Of a DNA stretch of 64,000 nucleotides, positions 25,326 through 34,821 are shown in pieces. Source of the DNA: Tolypothrix sp. FACHB-123 (GTDB lineage Bacteria > Cyanobacteriota > Cyanobacteriia > Cyanobacteriales > Nostocaceae); contig NZ_JACJRE010000008.1 in the NCBI RefSeq assembly GCF_014697075.1, forward strand, positions 62,001-126,000. Reading direction: 5' to 3'. Both the position numbers and the translations under genes were made by a program. How positions within the stretch are numbered: position 1 is the first letter of the stretch; every line of letters begins with the position of its first letter. The notes under the pieces are model-generated. The model worked only from the letters and a program-made list of their open reading frames with translations, made no database searches and was not told the DNA's origin.

Positions 25326-27323
25326 ATGACAGAATTTAGTCTGCAAGCTCCCTTTAGTCCGACAGGCGATCAACCACATGCGATCGCCCAATTAGTAGCC
25401 AGTATCCAAGCTGGGAATCGTTACCAAACTTTGCTGGGCGCTACGGGAACCGGTAAGACATTTTCAGTAGCTGCGGTAATTGAGAAGGTTGGTAAACCCA
25501 CTTTGGTATTGGCACATAATAAAACCTTGGCTGCACAGCTTTGTAATGAGTTGCGGGAGTTTTTTCCCCATAATGCTGTTGAGTATTTCGTTAGTTATTA
25601 CGACTATTATCAACCGGAAGCGTATATTCCAGTTACCGATACTTATATTGAGAAGACAGCTTCGATTAATGATGAAATAGATATGTTGCGCCATTCAGCG
25701 ACGCGATCGCTTTTTGAACGCCGTGATGTCATCGTCGTTGCTTCTATCAGCTGTATCTACGGTTTGGGGATTCCCGCAGAATACCTCAAAGCTGCAATTC
25801 CCCTAAAAATTGGCATGGAAGTCAACCAACGCCAAATTTTGCGAGAATTAGCATCTGTGCAATATAGCCGCAACGATTTAGAAATGGGTCGGGGAAAGTT
25901 TCGCGTCCGGGGTGATGTGTTAGAAATTGGCCCAGCCTATGAAGATAGAATTATTCGCGTTGAATTTTTTGGCGATGAAATTGACGCTATCCGCTATATT
26001 GACCCAGTTACTGGTGAAATTATCAACAGTTTGCAAGCTGTAAATATCTACCCAGCGCGTCACTTTGTTACCCCAGAAGAACGCTTAGAAATTGCTTGTG
26101 ACGATATTGCAGCAGAACTAAAACAACAAAAAGCAGATTTAGAAGCAACTGGTAAATTATTGGAAGCGCAACGCATAGATCAGCGGACAAGATATGACTT
26201 AGAAATGTTGCGCGAAGTTGGTTACTGTAACGGCGTAGAAAACTATTCCCGCCACCTGGCTGGTAGAAAAGCTGGGGAACCACCAGAATGTTTAATTGAT
26301 TATTTTCCTAAAGATTGGCTATTAGTTATTGATGAATCTCACGTTACTGTCCCGCAAATTCGCGGCATGTACAATGGCGACCAAGCTAGGAAGAAAGTAT
26401 TAATTGAACATGGATTTAGACTTCCTAGTGCGGCTGATAATCGACCTTTGAAAGCTGATGAATTTTGGGAGAAAGTTAATCAATGTATTTTCGTTTCGGC
26501 TACTCCGGGAAATTGGGAATTAGAGATTTCCGATAATCAGATAGTTGAGCAAGTAATTCGCCCTACAGGTGTCATCGATCCAGAAATATTTGTCCGTCCC
26601 ACAGAAGGACAAATTGATGATTTATTAGGAGAAATTAAAGACAGAGTTGACCTTCATGAAAGAGTTTTAGTTACTACTTTAACTAAGCGGATGGCGGAAG
26701 ATTTAACAGAATATCTGGAAGATAATGGCATTCGCGTGCGCTATTTGCACTCGGAAATTAATTCCATTGAACGCATTGAAATTTTGCAAGATTTACGTGC
26801 AGGTAACTTTGACGTATTAGTAGGAGTCAACTTACTGCGGGAAGGCTTGGATTTACCAGAAGTTTCTTTAGTAGCAATTATGGATGCAGATAAAGAAGGT
26901 TTCTTACGCGCCGAACGTTCTTTAATTCAAACCATTGGTAGAGCTGCACGTCATGTCAAAGGCCAAGCAATCATGTATGCCGATAACCTGACAGATAGCA
27001 TGATTAAAGCTATTGAAGAAACAGATAGACGGCGAGGAATTCAAACGGCGTATAACAAAATGCATGGAATTACGCCGCAACCAATTGTGAAGAAATCTAG
27101 TAATGCGATTTTGTCCTTTTTAGAAGTTTCTCGACGCTTAAATGCAACAGACTTAAAAGTAGTAGATGAGCATATAGATGAATTACCCTTAGAAGACATT
27201 CCCGACTTGATTGTGAAACTCGAAGCCCAGATGAAGGAAGCGGCGAAAAAGCTAGAATTTGAAGAAGCTGCGAGTTTGCGCGATCGCATCAAGCATCTGC
27301 GAGATAAAATGCTGGGACGTTAG
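25326..27323 (+). CDS. uvrB: Excinuclease ABC subunit B
   Basis: DNA-damage recognition helicase of nucleotide excision repair, acting with UvrA and UvrC. The 665-residue protein has the expected order. The Walker A motif LGATGTGKT lies near residue 38, and the beta-hairpin [12 protein letters not shown] near 92. The DEAD-like IDESHV is near 337, the SAT-type motif [10 protein letters not shown] follows, and the C-terminal helicase motifs include [20 protein letters not shown] and [11 protein letters not shown]-terminal UVR domain (about 625-660) binds UvrC. It is a lone gene with no uvrA or uvrC beside it. Confidence 0.98.
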   Translation: MTEFSLQAPFSPTGDQPHAIAQLVASIQAGNRYQTLLGATGTGKTFSVAAVIEKVGKPTLVLAHNKTLAAQLCNELREFFPHNAVEYFVSYYDYYQPEAYIPVTDTYIEKTASINDEIDMLRHSATRSLFERRDVIVVASISCIYGLGIPAEYLKAAIPLKIGMEVNQRQILRELASVQYSRNDLEMGRGKFRVRGDVLEIGPAYEDRIIRVEFFGDEIDAIRYIDPVTGEIINSLQAVNIYPARHFVTPEERLEIACDDIAAELKQQKADLEATGKLLEAQRIDQRTRYDLEMLREVGYCNGVENYSRHLAGRKAGEPPECLIDYFPKDWLLVIDESHVTVPQIRGMYNGDQARKKVLIEHGFRLPSAADNRPLKADEFWEKVNQCIFVSATPGNWELEISDNQIVEQVIRPTGVIDPEIFVRPTEGQIDDLLGEIKDRVDLHERVLVTTLTKRMAEDLTEYLEDNGIRVRYLHSEINSIERIEILQDLRAGNFDVLVGVNLLREGLDLPEVSLVAIMDADKEGFLRAERSLIQTIGRAARHVKGQAIMYADNLTDSMIKAIEETDRRRGIQTAYNKMHGITPQPIVKKSSNAILSFLEVSRRLNATDLKVVDEHIDELPLEDIPDLIVKLEAQMKEAAKKLEFEEAASLRDRIKHLRDKMLGR

Positions 27324-27330
27324 TACTTAA

Positions 27331-27360
27331 AAAAGGCAGGAGGTAGGATTTCCTTCTGCC
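27331..27360 (-). terminator. Terminator between uvrB and the peroxiredoxin gene
   Basis: GGCAGGAGG (27335-27343) pairs with CCTTCTGCC (27352-27360) with one G-T pair. On the minus strand a T run follows, so it serves the peroxiredoxin transcript. Confidence 0.75.
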
Positions 27361-27500
27361 GCCTCTATCTTAGGTATGAAAAGCTAAAGCAAAATCTTGT
27401 TTTTCTGCATTGGTAGTGAGTGTAGCACCAGTTAATAAATTTATGCTTTGGGTAATGGTTGCTGTGGCTGGCTTCCACTGTCCTATTAATTCAGTTGATG

Positions 27501-27527
27501 GTTGACAGTTAACTGTTAACTGTCAAC
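27501..27527. repeat. 12-bp perfect inverted repeat
   Basis: GTTGACAGTTAA and TTAACTGTCAAC flank CTG, ten bases beyond the peroxiredoxin stop. The arms are made of the TTGACTG-type heptamer repeat turned on itself. It could act as an mRNA 3' stem. Confidence 0.7.
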
Positions 27528-27536
27528 GACGTAAGG

Positions 27537-28088
27537 TTAAATGTGTTGTAACTCCTCCAAGCGTGCCAGTACTTCCATACTGTGAATATTCGGATTGACT
27601 TTCACAAATGTCTCCCGGAGAATCCCCTCTGGATCGATAATAAAACTGTGGCGCATAGAGACATAACCAATCCAAGAACCGTAAGCTTTACTCACTGCAC
27701 CGGTAGTATCAGCTAATAGCGGGAATTTTAGCCCCTCAGAATCACAAAATTCCGCGTGAGAATTAACATCATCTGCACTCACACCAATGATTTGCGCATT
27801 CTTTTTGATATATTTGGGTAAATCTTGCTGAAACCGACGCGCTTCTATGGTGCAACCAGAGGTAAAGTCTTTCGGGTAAAAATAAAGCACTACCCACTTA
27901 CCACGCAATTGGGAGAGAGATATTGTCCCGTTACCCGTGTTAGTCGGTAAAGTAAACTCTGGTGCAGGTTGATTAATTTTTGGTAGCGTTCCACCTAACG
28001 CATCAGCAACAGCAGTAAAGTTTAGCCAACTGATGAGGACAACACAGCTGGCAAATATTATGCTGAAAAAATTACGACGAGATATCAT
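27537..28088 (-). CDS. Exported PrxQ/BCP-type peroxiredoxin
   Basis: Thiol peroxidase reducing H2O2 or organic hydroperoxides. The 183-residue protein starts with RR and a hydrophobic segment ending near AVADA, so it is probably exported or sent to the thylakoid lumen, possibly by Tat. The peroxidatic site is YPKDFTSGCT with Cys79. The common resolving Cys five residues on is Arg here. Cys115 (HAEFC), 36 residues later, is the likely resolving residue, as in the variant PrxQ group with the second Cys in helix alpha-3. Confidence 0.9.
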   Translation of the reverse strand: MISRRNFFSIIFASCVVLISWLNFTAVADALGGTLPKINQPAPEFTLPTNTGNGTISLSQLRGKWVVLYFYPKDFTSGCTIEARRFQQDLPKYIKKNAQIIGVSADDVNSHAEFCDSEGLKFPLLADTTGAVSKAYGSWIGYVSMRHSFIIDPEGILRETFVKVNPNIHSMEVLARLEELQHI

Positions 28089-28119
28089 GTACAGATCGGA
28101 ATTATAACTTTACATAAGT

Positions 28120-28383
28120 TTACAATTCTTGGTTGCCCTTTAACTCTGGCTGAGATTCAGGAGGATTATCTGTACTTTCGATATATTGACTATCGAGGAG
28201 AAAAGCTCCCTTGGTAAAGCGAATACCCCAGTATCCACCGGGACGGCGATCGATTACCGTACCTTCTTCACCCAGGTGAATCACATCCGGCGGACGCAGC
28301 ATGGGCATAGGTTCAGCAGTTTTGACGTAAGGTGGTAGTGCTACCACCCGGACTTTACTACCAATGATAAATTCCTTAGACAT
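28120..28383 (-). CDS. sipA: SipA-like regulator (DUF3148)
   Basis: An 87-residue cyanobacterial and plastid-type protein with the diagnostic VRVVALPPYVKTAEPMPMLR and GEEGTVIDRRPGGYWGIRF segments, an SH3-like fold. SipA interacts with the histidine kinase NblS (Hik33) in Synechococcus and modulates high-light and stress responses. That role is transferred by family only. The last 20 residues (TDNPPESQPELKGNQEL) form a polar tail. It precedes the peroxiredoxin gene by 31 bases on the same strand, so the two are probably co-transcribed. Confidence 0.82.
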   Translation of the reverse strand: MSKEFIIGSKVRVVALPPYVKTAEPMPMLRPPDVIHLGEEGTVIDRRPGGYWGIRFTKGAFLLDSQYIESTDNPPESQPELKGNQEL

Positions 28384-28723
28384 GAGACATAGTGATAATA
28401 CAAGGAGTGGTCAAAGGGCGTAGGAATTAGGGATTGGGCATCGCACCCCATCCTCCACATGAAAAATCTTACCTTTATTTTTCAGCTAGTCCACCAAGAG
28501 CGATATCTTTCCCCATCAAAACCCTATATGTAGCCGACTTCAATTTAGGAGTATGAAAATCATCATGCCCAATGCCCTATGCTCAATGATGCCAGTTGCT
28601 ACAACGCGGGAAACCCGCGCAACGCACTGGCTCCCCAATGCCCATTTTCAAATCTATGTATTTATTTTATAAGAGTGATTATAACTAGGTTATTATTTAT
28701 CGCTGTCATAATTTAAACAACTA
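28384..28723. other. Intergenic region with repeats
   Basis: Divergent gap between sipA and the SLH gene. It contains ATTGGGC-type heptamers at 28564-28589 and a nested palindrome at 28591-28631. No gene. Confidence 0.65.
28591..28631. repeat. Nested palindromic repeat unit
   Basis: GCCAGTTGC at the left and GCACTGGC at the right enclose a perfect CGCGGG-AAA-CCCGCG stem (28605-28619). A partial relative (CCAGTTGCTACAACGCAGG) occurs near 47041, so this is a dispersed, foldable element. Confidence 0.7.
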
Positions 28724-30814
28724 ATGGTGAACTCTACCCTCGTGTCCACAATCTATGTCAACTCTCTACAAGGGAATGATGCTAACGCTGGTTCGCGGTT
28801 GAGTCCCTTTAAAACTCTCACCCGTGCTTTAAAAGCATCGACAAAATTTACGATTATTCAGTTAGGGACTGGTACTTATAGTACCGCTACTGGTGAGGTA
28901 TTTCCCTTAATTATCCCAGTGGGGGTAATTGTCGTTGGTAATGAAGCTAACAAAGGCGCTGGCATTGTCATTATTGGCGGTGGAAGTTATCAAAGTCCCA
29001 GCTTTGGTACACAAAATATTACGTTGCTATTACAGGAAGATGCTAGCCTGAGGGGTGTGACTGTCACAAATACCACTTCTAAAGGTACTGGTGTTTGGAT
29101 TGAATCAACCGCACCAAATGTGTCTAACAATACATTTATTAACTGTGCGCGGGAAGGAATATTTACCACAGGCTCAGCCAAACCGGCAATTTTAGATAAT
29201 GTATTTTTGCAAAATGCTGCCAGTGGGTTAACAATGGCACGCAATAGCAAAGGGGAAGTGTTGCGGAATATTTTTCAGAAAAATACCTTGGGGATCGCTA
29301 TTAGTGACTTTGCTGCACCTTTAGTAGCAAATAATAAACTAACCGAAAACCAAACGGCGATCGCTCTTTCCCGAGATGCAAGGCCTGTATTGCGGCAAAA
29401 TACGATCGCCAAAAACACCAAAGGCGGTTTATTGGTAAACGGTAACGCGATCCCCGATTTAGGTAATACCCAAGACTCGGCGGGAAATGTTTTTCGTGAT
29501 AATCAAGAATTCGATTTACAAAATGTCACCGCATTACAGCTAGTATCTGTTGGTAATCAATTAAACCCTATTCAGGTAAAAGGAGCAGTCGATTTCCTCT
29601 CAGCTACAGTAGAAGTTCCCCATCAAGTATCTGTTGGCACTAGTTTTTATGACCTCGGCGGACATTGGGCTGTAGCTTTTGTCGAGGCTTTAGTCGCTAA
29701 AGGCTTAATCACTGGCTTTCCTGATAGTTCCTTCAAACCAAATGCGCCCATCACTCGCGCTCAGTATGCTGCTATAATTGCCAAAACTTTTCCACCACCA
29801 AATGGGAGTAAGGTCAGTAATTTTACAGATATTAAACAAGATTATTGGGCCGCCTCAGCCATTTTACGAGCTGCCAATATGGGCTTTATTAGTGGATTCC
29901 CTGATGGCACTTTTCGGCCAGAACAAAACTTAACTAAAATTCAGGCAATCGTGTCAATTGTCAATGGTTTGCAATGGAGTGGGGGGAACCCGAATGTGTT
30001 GAGTGTCTACCGCGATCGCGCCCAAATTCCTAGTTATGCGACTAACGCAGTTGCAGTTGCTACCCAAAAACTTCTGGTAGTCAATTACCCAACAACTGAA
30101 CAATTAGAACCAGTCAAGGATATTTCCCGTGCTGAGGTTGCAGCATTAATTTATCAAGCATTAGTTGCTATTGGTCAAGAAAAAGCGATCGCCTCGCCTT
30201 ATATTGTCAATCCTGAAATTAATATTCCGTCCTTCAGTGACCTTAAAGGACATTGGGCAGAAGCATTCATTCGCGGCTTAGTTAGCATGGGTTTAAGTAG
30301 CGGTTTTGCTGATGGTAGTTACCAGCCAGATAAACCCATGACTCGCGCCCAGTATGCAACCTTAGTGGCAGTAGCGTTTAATCCTACAGCTAAACGCCCA
30401 GGTATAGATTTTACTGATATAGCTAAGAATTTTTGGGCAGCTACAGCCATCCAAACTGCGGCTAGGGGTGGATTTGTCAGCGGATTTAGCGATCGCACTT
30501 TCCGCCCCGATCAAAATGTACAGCGCTTACAAGTAATTGTCTCCCTAGTTAACGGCCTAGGCTTAGCCCCAGGCGATATGAATAATTTACTGGCTTATAG
30601 CGATCGCAATACTATCCCCGAATACGCCCGTCAAGCCGTAGCCACCGCCACCCAACAGCAAATAGTAGTTAATTACCCAGATCTTAAGCAGCTTGTGCCA
30701 GTTCGTGAAGCGACACGCGCTGAAGTAGCAGCAATGGTTTATCAAGCATTAGTGGCAATTCAGCGCACAAAAGCAATTAATTCACCATATATCGTCTCCC
30801 ACACAAGCGATTGA
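28724..30814 (+). CDS. DUF1565/right-handed beta-helix protein with six SLH motifs
   Basis: A 696-residue envelope protein. The first about 300 residues contain the DUF1565 start IYVNSLQGNDANAGSRLSPFKTLTRAL and short Asn/Gly-rich repeats (NNTFINC, LDNVFLQNAASG, LRNIFQKN), typical of a pectate-lyase-like beta-helix. Two sets of three S-layer homology motifs follow (about 305-480 and 500-680), each with ITRAQYAA, DGTFRPEQ and SRAEVAALIYQAL forms. SLH domains bind cell-wall glycans, but no clear signal peptide is seen at the N-terminus, so the export route is uncertain. Confidence 0.9.
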   Translation: MVNSTLVSTIYVNSLQGNDANAGSRLSPFKTLTRALKASTKFTIIQLGTGTYSTATGEVFPLIIPVGVIVVGNEANKGAGIVIIGGGSYQSPSFGTQNITLLLQEDASLRGVTVTNTTSKGTGVWIESTAPNVSNNTFINCAREGIFTTGSAKPAILDNVFLQNAASGLTMARNSKGEVLRNIFQKNTLGIAISDFAAPLVANNKLTENQTAIALSRDARPVLRQNTIAKNTKGGLLVNGNAIPDLGNTQDSAGNVFRDNQEFDLQNVTALQLVSVGNQLNPIQVKGAVDFLSATVEVPHQVSVGTSFYDLGGHWAVAFVEALVAKGLITGFPDSSFKPNAPITRAQYAAIIAKTFPPPNGSKVSNFTDIKQDYWAASAILRAANMGFISGFPDGTFRPEQNLTKIQAIVSIVNGLQWSGGNPNVLSVYRDRAQIPSYATNAVAVATQKLLVVNYPTTEQLEPVKDISRAEVAALIYQALVAIGQEKAIASPYIVNPEINIPSFSDLKGHWAEAFIRGLVSMGLSSGFADGSYQPDKPMTRAQYATLVAVAFNPTAKRPGIDFTDIAKNFWAATAIQTAARGGFVSGFSDRTFRPDQNVQRLQVIVSLVNGLGLAPGDMNNLLAYSDRNTIPEYARQAVATATQQQIVVNYPDLKQLVPVREATRAEVAAMVYQALVAIQRTKAINSPYIVSHTSD

Positions 30815-30887
30815 CCAAGTAGAATAAGAAACATTTCCTATTAATTTAAAACACACTTGGGCAAGCACCCTGTAGCTAAAAGCTCTT

Positions 30888-30901
30888 TTGCTGATCAGCA
30901 A
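30888..30901. promoter_or_regulatory. 14-bp perfect palindrome
   Basis: TTGCTGATCAGCAA, 20 bases before the ATG at 30921. It could be an operator or a hairpin affecting initiation; no regulator is known. Confidence 0.4.
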
Positions 30902-30920
30902 TGGGTAACAAAAATCACTT

Positions 30921-31673
30921 ATGTCTGAAGCTCATAGCTCCATGTTAACCCCAGTTACAGACAATTATGCCGACTTAGCAACGGCCTTATTAACTCACTA
31001 TAGCTTTGACCTCAGCGGTTATACTGCCAGTGAGCTAATTAGACGTTGGCAAACCAATTACCCCATTGATTGGCTACACATTGCCGTGATTGAAGCCTTG
31101 TATCAAGGTCGTTACAAAGCAGTTTCAGTACAGCAAATTTTAAATTTTTGGCAACGGCGCGGGCAGGCGACTTATCATTTCAACATGGAATTTCAACGTT
31201 TGATTTGTAGCAAATTTCCCGAAAGCTTAACTTCCGTCTCTACCCCTGTGTTATATCCAGCCAAGAAAAGTCTCAGTCCGGAAAATAATAACTATCATTT
31301 AGCATCCGCCAGTGTTTCTGGATTACCCAGCCAGTTAGATCGGGAATATAGCCAAAGAAAACTTACATCAGTTAAAGCGCTTCAAGAAGCCCAACAGCCT
31401 GTTATCAAGCCAGATAAACAAGCAGATGTATCTTATACTCCTGCGCCTCCAGTGGCGGCTGTACAACCCAGTGTCCAACCAGAAAGCAATAATAAATCCC
31501 AGCGACTACTACCAGCGAGTGCAACTCACCATCCTATTGGACAATTTACCCCCGAAACCAGCGATCGCACTGAATCGTTTACATCAAAACTTAAAGCTAT
31601 GTCTACCAGGCCAATGGTAGGAAGAAATTATACAAGAGAAAAAATTAAAGATGAAAATAGTGCCGTAAATTGA
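30921..31673 (+). CDS. Cyanobacterial protein of unknown function
   Basis: A 250-residue soluble protein. Residues about 15-95 form a compact helical domain (YTASELIRRWQTNYPIDWLHIAVIEALYQGRYKAVSVQQIL and FWQRRGQ) that resembles a winged-helix or DnaD-like helical unit and is the likely conserved part. The rest is low-complexity, Ser/Pro/Gln-rich and probably disordered, ending with basic residues. It is not linked to any recognised system. The ATG follows the 14-bp palindrome. Confidence 0.72.
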   Translation: MSEAHSSMLTPVTDNYADLATALLTHYSFDLSGYTASELIRRWQTNYPIDWLHIAVIEALYQGRYKAVSVQQILNFWQRRGQATYHFNMEFQRLICSKFPESLTSVSTPVLYPAKKSLSPENNNYHLASASVSGLPSQLDREYSQRKLTSVKALQEAQQPVIKPDKQADVSYTPAPPVAAVQPSVQPESNNKSQRLLPASATHHPIGQFTPETSDRTESFTSKLKAMSTRPMVGRNYTREKIKDENSAVN

Positions 31674-31733
31674 TATTTATAGATATTATTAAAAATACCC
31701 AGGGCAATCGCCGTAACAAAGGCATTGTCTAGA

Positions 31734-34082
31734 TTATTTTCGCCCCATTAATAAATAAGTTGTCATTGTCCCACCTCTAGGAACTCGAATTTCACCTCGT
31801 CTTTGCAACAAAAATTCATTGCGTAAACGTTCGTAGGTATTTTGGGTAACTTGAATTTGTCCAGGAATTCCTTGAGATTCCATACAGCTAGCTAGGTTGA
31901 CGGTTTCTCCCCAGCGCTGATAGTTAAATTTTTCGACTTCCATAATTCCCACGACAACTGGGCCGCTGTGAATGCCGATGCGGATGTTAAATTGTTGGTG
32001 ATGCTCGCTATTAAATAAGGCGATCGCAGTTTGCATATCTAAGGCCATGTGAGCGATGGCTTGTGCATGATCCGATCGGCGCACAGGAAAGCCACCAACT
32101 ACCATATATACTTCATTAACCGTCTGGATTTTTTGGAGACTATATCGTTCGCTTAGGCGATCGAAAGCAGCAAAAATGGGATTGAGTAAGCTAACCAATT
32201 GTATCGCACTCATGGAAGCCGCAATTTTGCTTAAGCCAACAATATCAGCAAATAAAACTGTTACCTCCGCAAAATCTTTGGCGACAACATCTACTGCTTG
32301 GGGAGGTTGAACAACAACTGCGGAAGAAATATTTTGTAACAGCCGTTTAGTTTCTTCCTGTTGCTGACGTAGTGCTGCTTCTGCTAAGATTCTCTGGGTA
32401 ATGTTGCGAAAAATGCCTCGAATAGCTGCTGGCTTGCCTTCAACAAATTTACAATTAATATTGCCTTCTAAAAAGATTGTTTGCCCATTCTTAGTCACAA
32501 ATGCAGTTTGCACTTGTTCTAAAGTTTCGCCCGACATCATCACGTTGTAAAACTTTTGTCGGCTTTGTTGTTTAAAATCAGGATGAATAATATCAAAAAG
32601 ATTCATTTCGGCAATTTCTGCCTGACTATATCCTAAAGCTTTTCGCCATGCTTTATTCACATATAAAATTCGTCCATAAACATTAACAGACTGAATTAAA
32701 TCGTTAGCATTTTCTAATAAATCCCGATATTTTTCTTCACTTTCGATTAAAGCTGCTTCTATATATTTGCATTTGATAAAATTAGCAATTTGACTACCAA
32801 TAGCAACAACTAATTGCAATAGTTCTGTATCTTTTTGTTGCACCTCTTGACTCAAAAATACCATAACCCCAATAATTTTATTATCGTCTAAAATTGGGAA
32901 GCCAAATGCTGCGTGCAATCCAGCGGCGGCGGCGGCGGGCGATCGCTGTACATCATCATCATTAGCAATATCTTTAACCCAAAGTGGCGAACGTCTTGCC
33001 CAAATTCTTCCAGGTAAGCCAACACCAGAATTATAAGTAGTCTGCCAAGTAATCGCTTTAAACTCCCGCGCTGAAACTAAGCGAGTTGATTTAATTTCTA
33101 CACATCTCAGTACAGCATTGCTACTATCTGTTTGCACCGATGTAGTTATATATTGACCTGGTGTCCACAATTCTCCTAAGTCCCAACCTAGAGTTTGACA
33201 AATTGCCTGCAAAATTCTCGGCATTGCCTGCTTGATGCTTTGGGCTTCTGATAAAATGCGAGTAATAGCATACTGCGCGCAAATACGTTGTTCTCGGCGC
33301 TGGCGATCGGTAATATCCCGACCGATATAAATAATATCTTCTAATTTATCTAAATGTTTAATAACTGAACAAGAAAAAGCTATTAATAATTTTTCTCTTC
33401 TTTTGCTGCGGCAAGCTACTTCTATATTTGAGGAATTTTGCTGAGACAAAAAATATTTTTGTAATACATTTTGAAATAATTCATAATCATCAATTATTAA
33501 GGAAATTGACTTGCCTACTAGTTCGGCTTCACTGTAACCGAATAATTTTTTAGTTGCAGCATTTACTTTTTTAATAATTCCTGCCGGACTGGTTACCAAC
33601 AAGGCATCTGCCATTGAATTGATAACTTGTTCCATGTAATTTTTGTAAGCAACTAAAGTACTTGATAGGAGACTAGCTTCATGATATCTTTGGACTAATT
33701 TATGTTCTAGGGCTAACCTATCTGTTACTTCTTCAATGAGAACAATTAATTTACTTTCGGCATGAGAATCAATTTGCTCGCCAATAATGTATATATCTAT
33801 GTAAATTTCTGATGTCTCGTTTGAATCCCGTCTAATCCCTTCTAATTCAAATAATTCCTGTTCTCCTACTAAGATAGATGTAAAAATTCCTTCCAAACCG
33901 ATAAATTCAGGAAAACTGAGGCGGACATCGTTTCCTAAAATCACCTCTTCTGGTTGAGCGGCAAATTTTTTTGCTTCCTCAGACATATCTAAAATATGTA
34001 AATTCCCATCCAGTTCCAAGCGTTCAAATTTGCGTTGAAAAGAAGGTTTATTGAAAATCCGCTCTAATACCTGGTATTTCAT
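31734..34082 (-). CDS. PAS-GAF-PAS sensor with class III cyclase-like domain
   Basis: A 782-residue signalling protein with no membrane span. Approximate order: N-terminal sensor region, PAS at 150-265 (EQVINSMADALLVTSPAG), GAF at 275-430 (YNSGVGLPGRIWARR), PAS/PAC at 445-565, a short coiled coil, and a cyclase-like domain at 595-780. The cyclase keeps the first metal Asp (LFADIVG), the Lys before TVNE, and Asn in ETVNLAS. It has Asn-Glu for Gly-Asp at the second metal site (TVNEVYM), Glu for Asp in GETVN, and Cys for the catalytic Arg (ASCMES). Activity may be weak or lost. The start at 34082 is chosen; 28 upstream codons look non-native. Confidence 0.85.
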   Translation of the reverse strand: MKYQVLERIFNKPSFQRKFERLELDGNLHILDMSEEAKKFAAQPEEVILGNDVRLSFPEFIGLEGIFTSILVGEQELFELEGIRRDSNETSEIYIDIYIIGEQIDSHAESKLIVLIEEVTDRLALEHKLVQRYHEASLLSSTLVAYKNYMEQVINSMADALLVTSPAGIIKKVNAATKKLFGYSEAELVGKSISLIIDDYELFQNVLQKYFLSQQNSSNIEVACRSKRREKLLIAFSCSVIKHLDKLEDIIYIGRDITDRQRREQRICAQYAITRILSEAQSIKQAMPRILQAICQTLGWDLGELWTPGQYITTSVQTDSSNAVLRCVEIKSTRLVSAREFKAITWQTTYNSGVGLPGRIWARRSPLWVKDIANDDDVQRSPAAAAAGLHAAFGFPILDDNKIIGVMVFLSQEVQQKDTELLQLVVAIGSQIANFIKCKYIEAALIESEEKYRDLLENANDLIQSVNVYGRILYVNKAWRKALGYSQAEIAEMNLFDIIHPDFKQQSRQKFYNVMMSGETLEQVQTAFVTKNGQTIFLEGNINCKFVEGKPAAIRGIFRNITQRILAEAALRQQQEETKRLLQNISSAVVVQPPQAVDVVAKDFAEVTVLFADIVGLSKIAASMSAIQLVSLLNPIFAAFDRLSERYSLQKIQTVNEVYMVVGGFPVRRSDHAQAIAHMALDMQTAIALFNSEHHQQFNIRIGIHSGPVVVGIMEVEKFNYQRWGETVNLASCMESQGIPGQIQVTQNTYERLRNEFLLQRRGEIRVPRGGTMTTYLLMGRK

Positions 34083-34821
34083 ATTGGTGAGGGAATAAGC
34101 ATTCAAATTATGACTGAATGAAAACTCAGTATAAATTGGAGAAATGTAGATGAGAGCAGGATACAATTCTCATGATTGTATATCCCCATTCCTCTACTGA
34201 GAATTTAGCAATCCATATCTAACATTCAGTTTTCACAATTCACCGCACAGCACCACTGATAATTTTGTAACTTATTGCTGCCAATAGTTATTAGCTATAC
34301 AAAGCTTAATCGAATTTTTTTAACGATTGTTCATTGGTTTACCAGTAATTTATATATTGCTGAATAAATATCTATTTAGTAAATATATATTACTAATGTG
34401 ATGCTGATTAATAAAATTTTGTTGAGCAGGCTCTTCTTTTGACGAGGACACTGTAGCAATCCTAACTTTCAGTGAAAAAAAATCTATTGCCAGAACGCCG
34501 ATTACGCCTGCCTCTATGACTAATTACACAATTGAGATAGGATAGCTATATGAAAGCATATCTCAAATATATTAAACTATTTTTGTTTTTCTAATTAACT
34601 GTTGATCGGTGAATTTTTCAAAAAAAGAAGTTGATCATCATCTTTAGCTAGACAATAGCTACAACCTAGCCATCAGGTTTGAGCTAGAAATAATAGTATC
34701 CCAGGGCAAACATTGTCTGTAAGTAAATGGAATCAGAGGTTAATTTCTGTAGAGACTTTGCAGCCAAAGCCTCTACAGCCTGAATGTTCATCACATTCCA
34801 GAATCTTGAATAGCGAAGATT
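34083..34821. other. 740-bp intergenic region
   Basis: No credible gene. A TGTAGAGACTTTG/CAAAGCCTCTACA imperfect hairpin lies at 34748-34777, a form often dispersed in cyanobacterial genomes. The remainder is AT-rich and must contain the cyclase-gene promoter and the 3' end of the protease transcript. Confidence 0.55.
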
